A stretch of 5,939 bases of DNA. Source: Lachnospiraceae bacterium. GTDB taxonomy: Bacteria; Bacillota; Clostridia; Lachnospirales; Lachnospiraceae. The position numbers were made by a program, and so were the translations under genes. The stretch spans positions 1 through 5,939 of the forward strand of contig JAEDCX010000093.1 in NCBI GenBank assembly GCA_016293925.1, written 5' to 3'. Under the pieces are notes generated by a model. The model was not told the origin of the DNA and searched no databases. It saw nothing but the letters and a program-made list of their open reading frames with translations. Of this stretch, positions 5,916-5,939 are shown piece by piece. The stretch's first letter is position 1. Every line of letters begins with the position of its first letter.

Positions 5916-5924
5916 GAGGAGGAG
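5914..5924 (+). promoter_or_regulatory. Strong ribosome binding site for the next gene
   Basis: AGGAGGAGGAG overlaps the pyruvate kinase stop codon and contains a full AGGAGG. It ends 7 nt before ATG 5932. An in-frame GTG at 5926 is only 1 nt away, so the ATG is the better start. The site shows that the gene string continues beyond the window. Confidence 0.65.
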
Positions 5925-5931
5925 CGTGCCC

Positions 5932-5939
5932 ATGTACGA
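5932..5939 (+). CDS. Start of a downstream gene, cut by the window edge
   Basis: Only the codons ATG TAC and two further bases are present (protein begins Met-Tyr), so the product cannot be identified. The call rests on the strong Shine-Dalgarno run just upstream and on the 16-nt gap after pyruvate kinase, which matches the spacing of the earlier genes. An alternative start is the in-frame GTG six bases upstream. Confidence 0.5.

Overview
The window reads as a chromosomal segment of a Gram-positive anaerobe of the class Clostridia, most likely Lachnospiraceae. This is inferred from moderate GC content with GC-biased third positions, strong purine-rich Shine-Dalgarno sites, tightly packed co-directional genes, a dense tRNA cluster without encoded CCA, and the protein types (a membrane-anchored YkuD L,D-transpeptidase, a short Orn/Lys/Arg decarboxylase without the wing domain, and a 470-residue pyruvate kinase). 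No species can be named from the sequence alone. Every supported gene is on the + strand.

Bases 1-555 are the 3' end of a tRNA operon: tRNA-Val (5'-truncated by the window edge), tRNA-Thr, tRNA-Tyr, initiator tRNA-fMet and tRNA-Phe. Three of the four spacers carry a compact hairpin. Two of these are capped by exceptionally stable tetraloop types (UUCG and GCAA). The array ends in a long hairpin followed by a T-run at about 510-555, a good intrinsic terminator.

Bases 556-753 are non-coding. They hold an extended -10 promoter (TATAAT at 646-651) and a leader of about 95 nt, which contains a possible 12-codon upstream ORF and then the ribosome binding site of the first protein gene.

Bases 754-5915 form one compact gene string: L,D-transpeptidase (754-2367), HD-domain phosphohydrolase-like protein (2360-2998, overlapping by 8 nt), PLP-dependent Orn/Lys/Arg decarboxylase family protein (3019-4491), and pyruvate kinase (4503-5915). 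A further gene starts at about 5932 and is cut by the window edge. Junctions of -8, 20, 11 and 16 nt, with no terminator between them, suggest a single operon. It joins cell-wall cross-linking, an orphan HD hydrolase, basic amino-acid metabolism and the last step of glycolysis. Each family is known; the combination is what is unusual.

The clearest local oddity is a run of five degenerate 18-bp repeats inside the decarboxylase gene (4126-4215). It encodes a low-complexity Ala/Ser/Met linker between the PLP-binding domain and the C-terminal domain. I found no mobile element, CRISPR array, rRNA, or convincing new defence or biosynthetic system.
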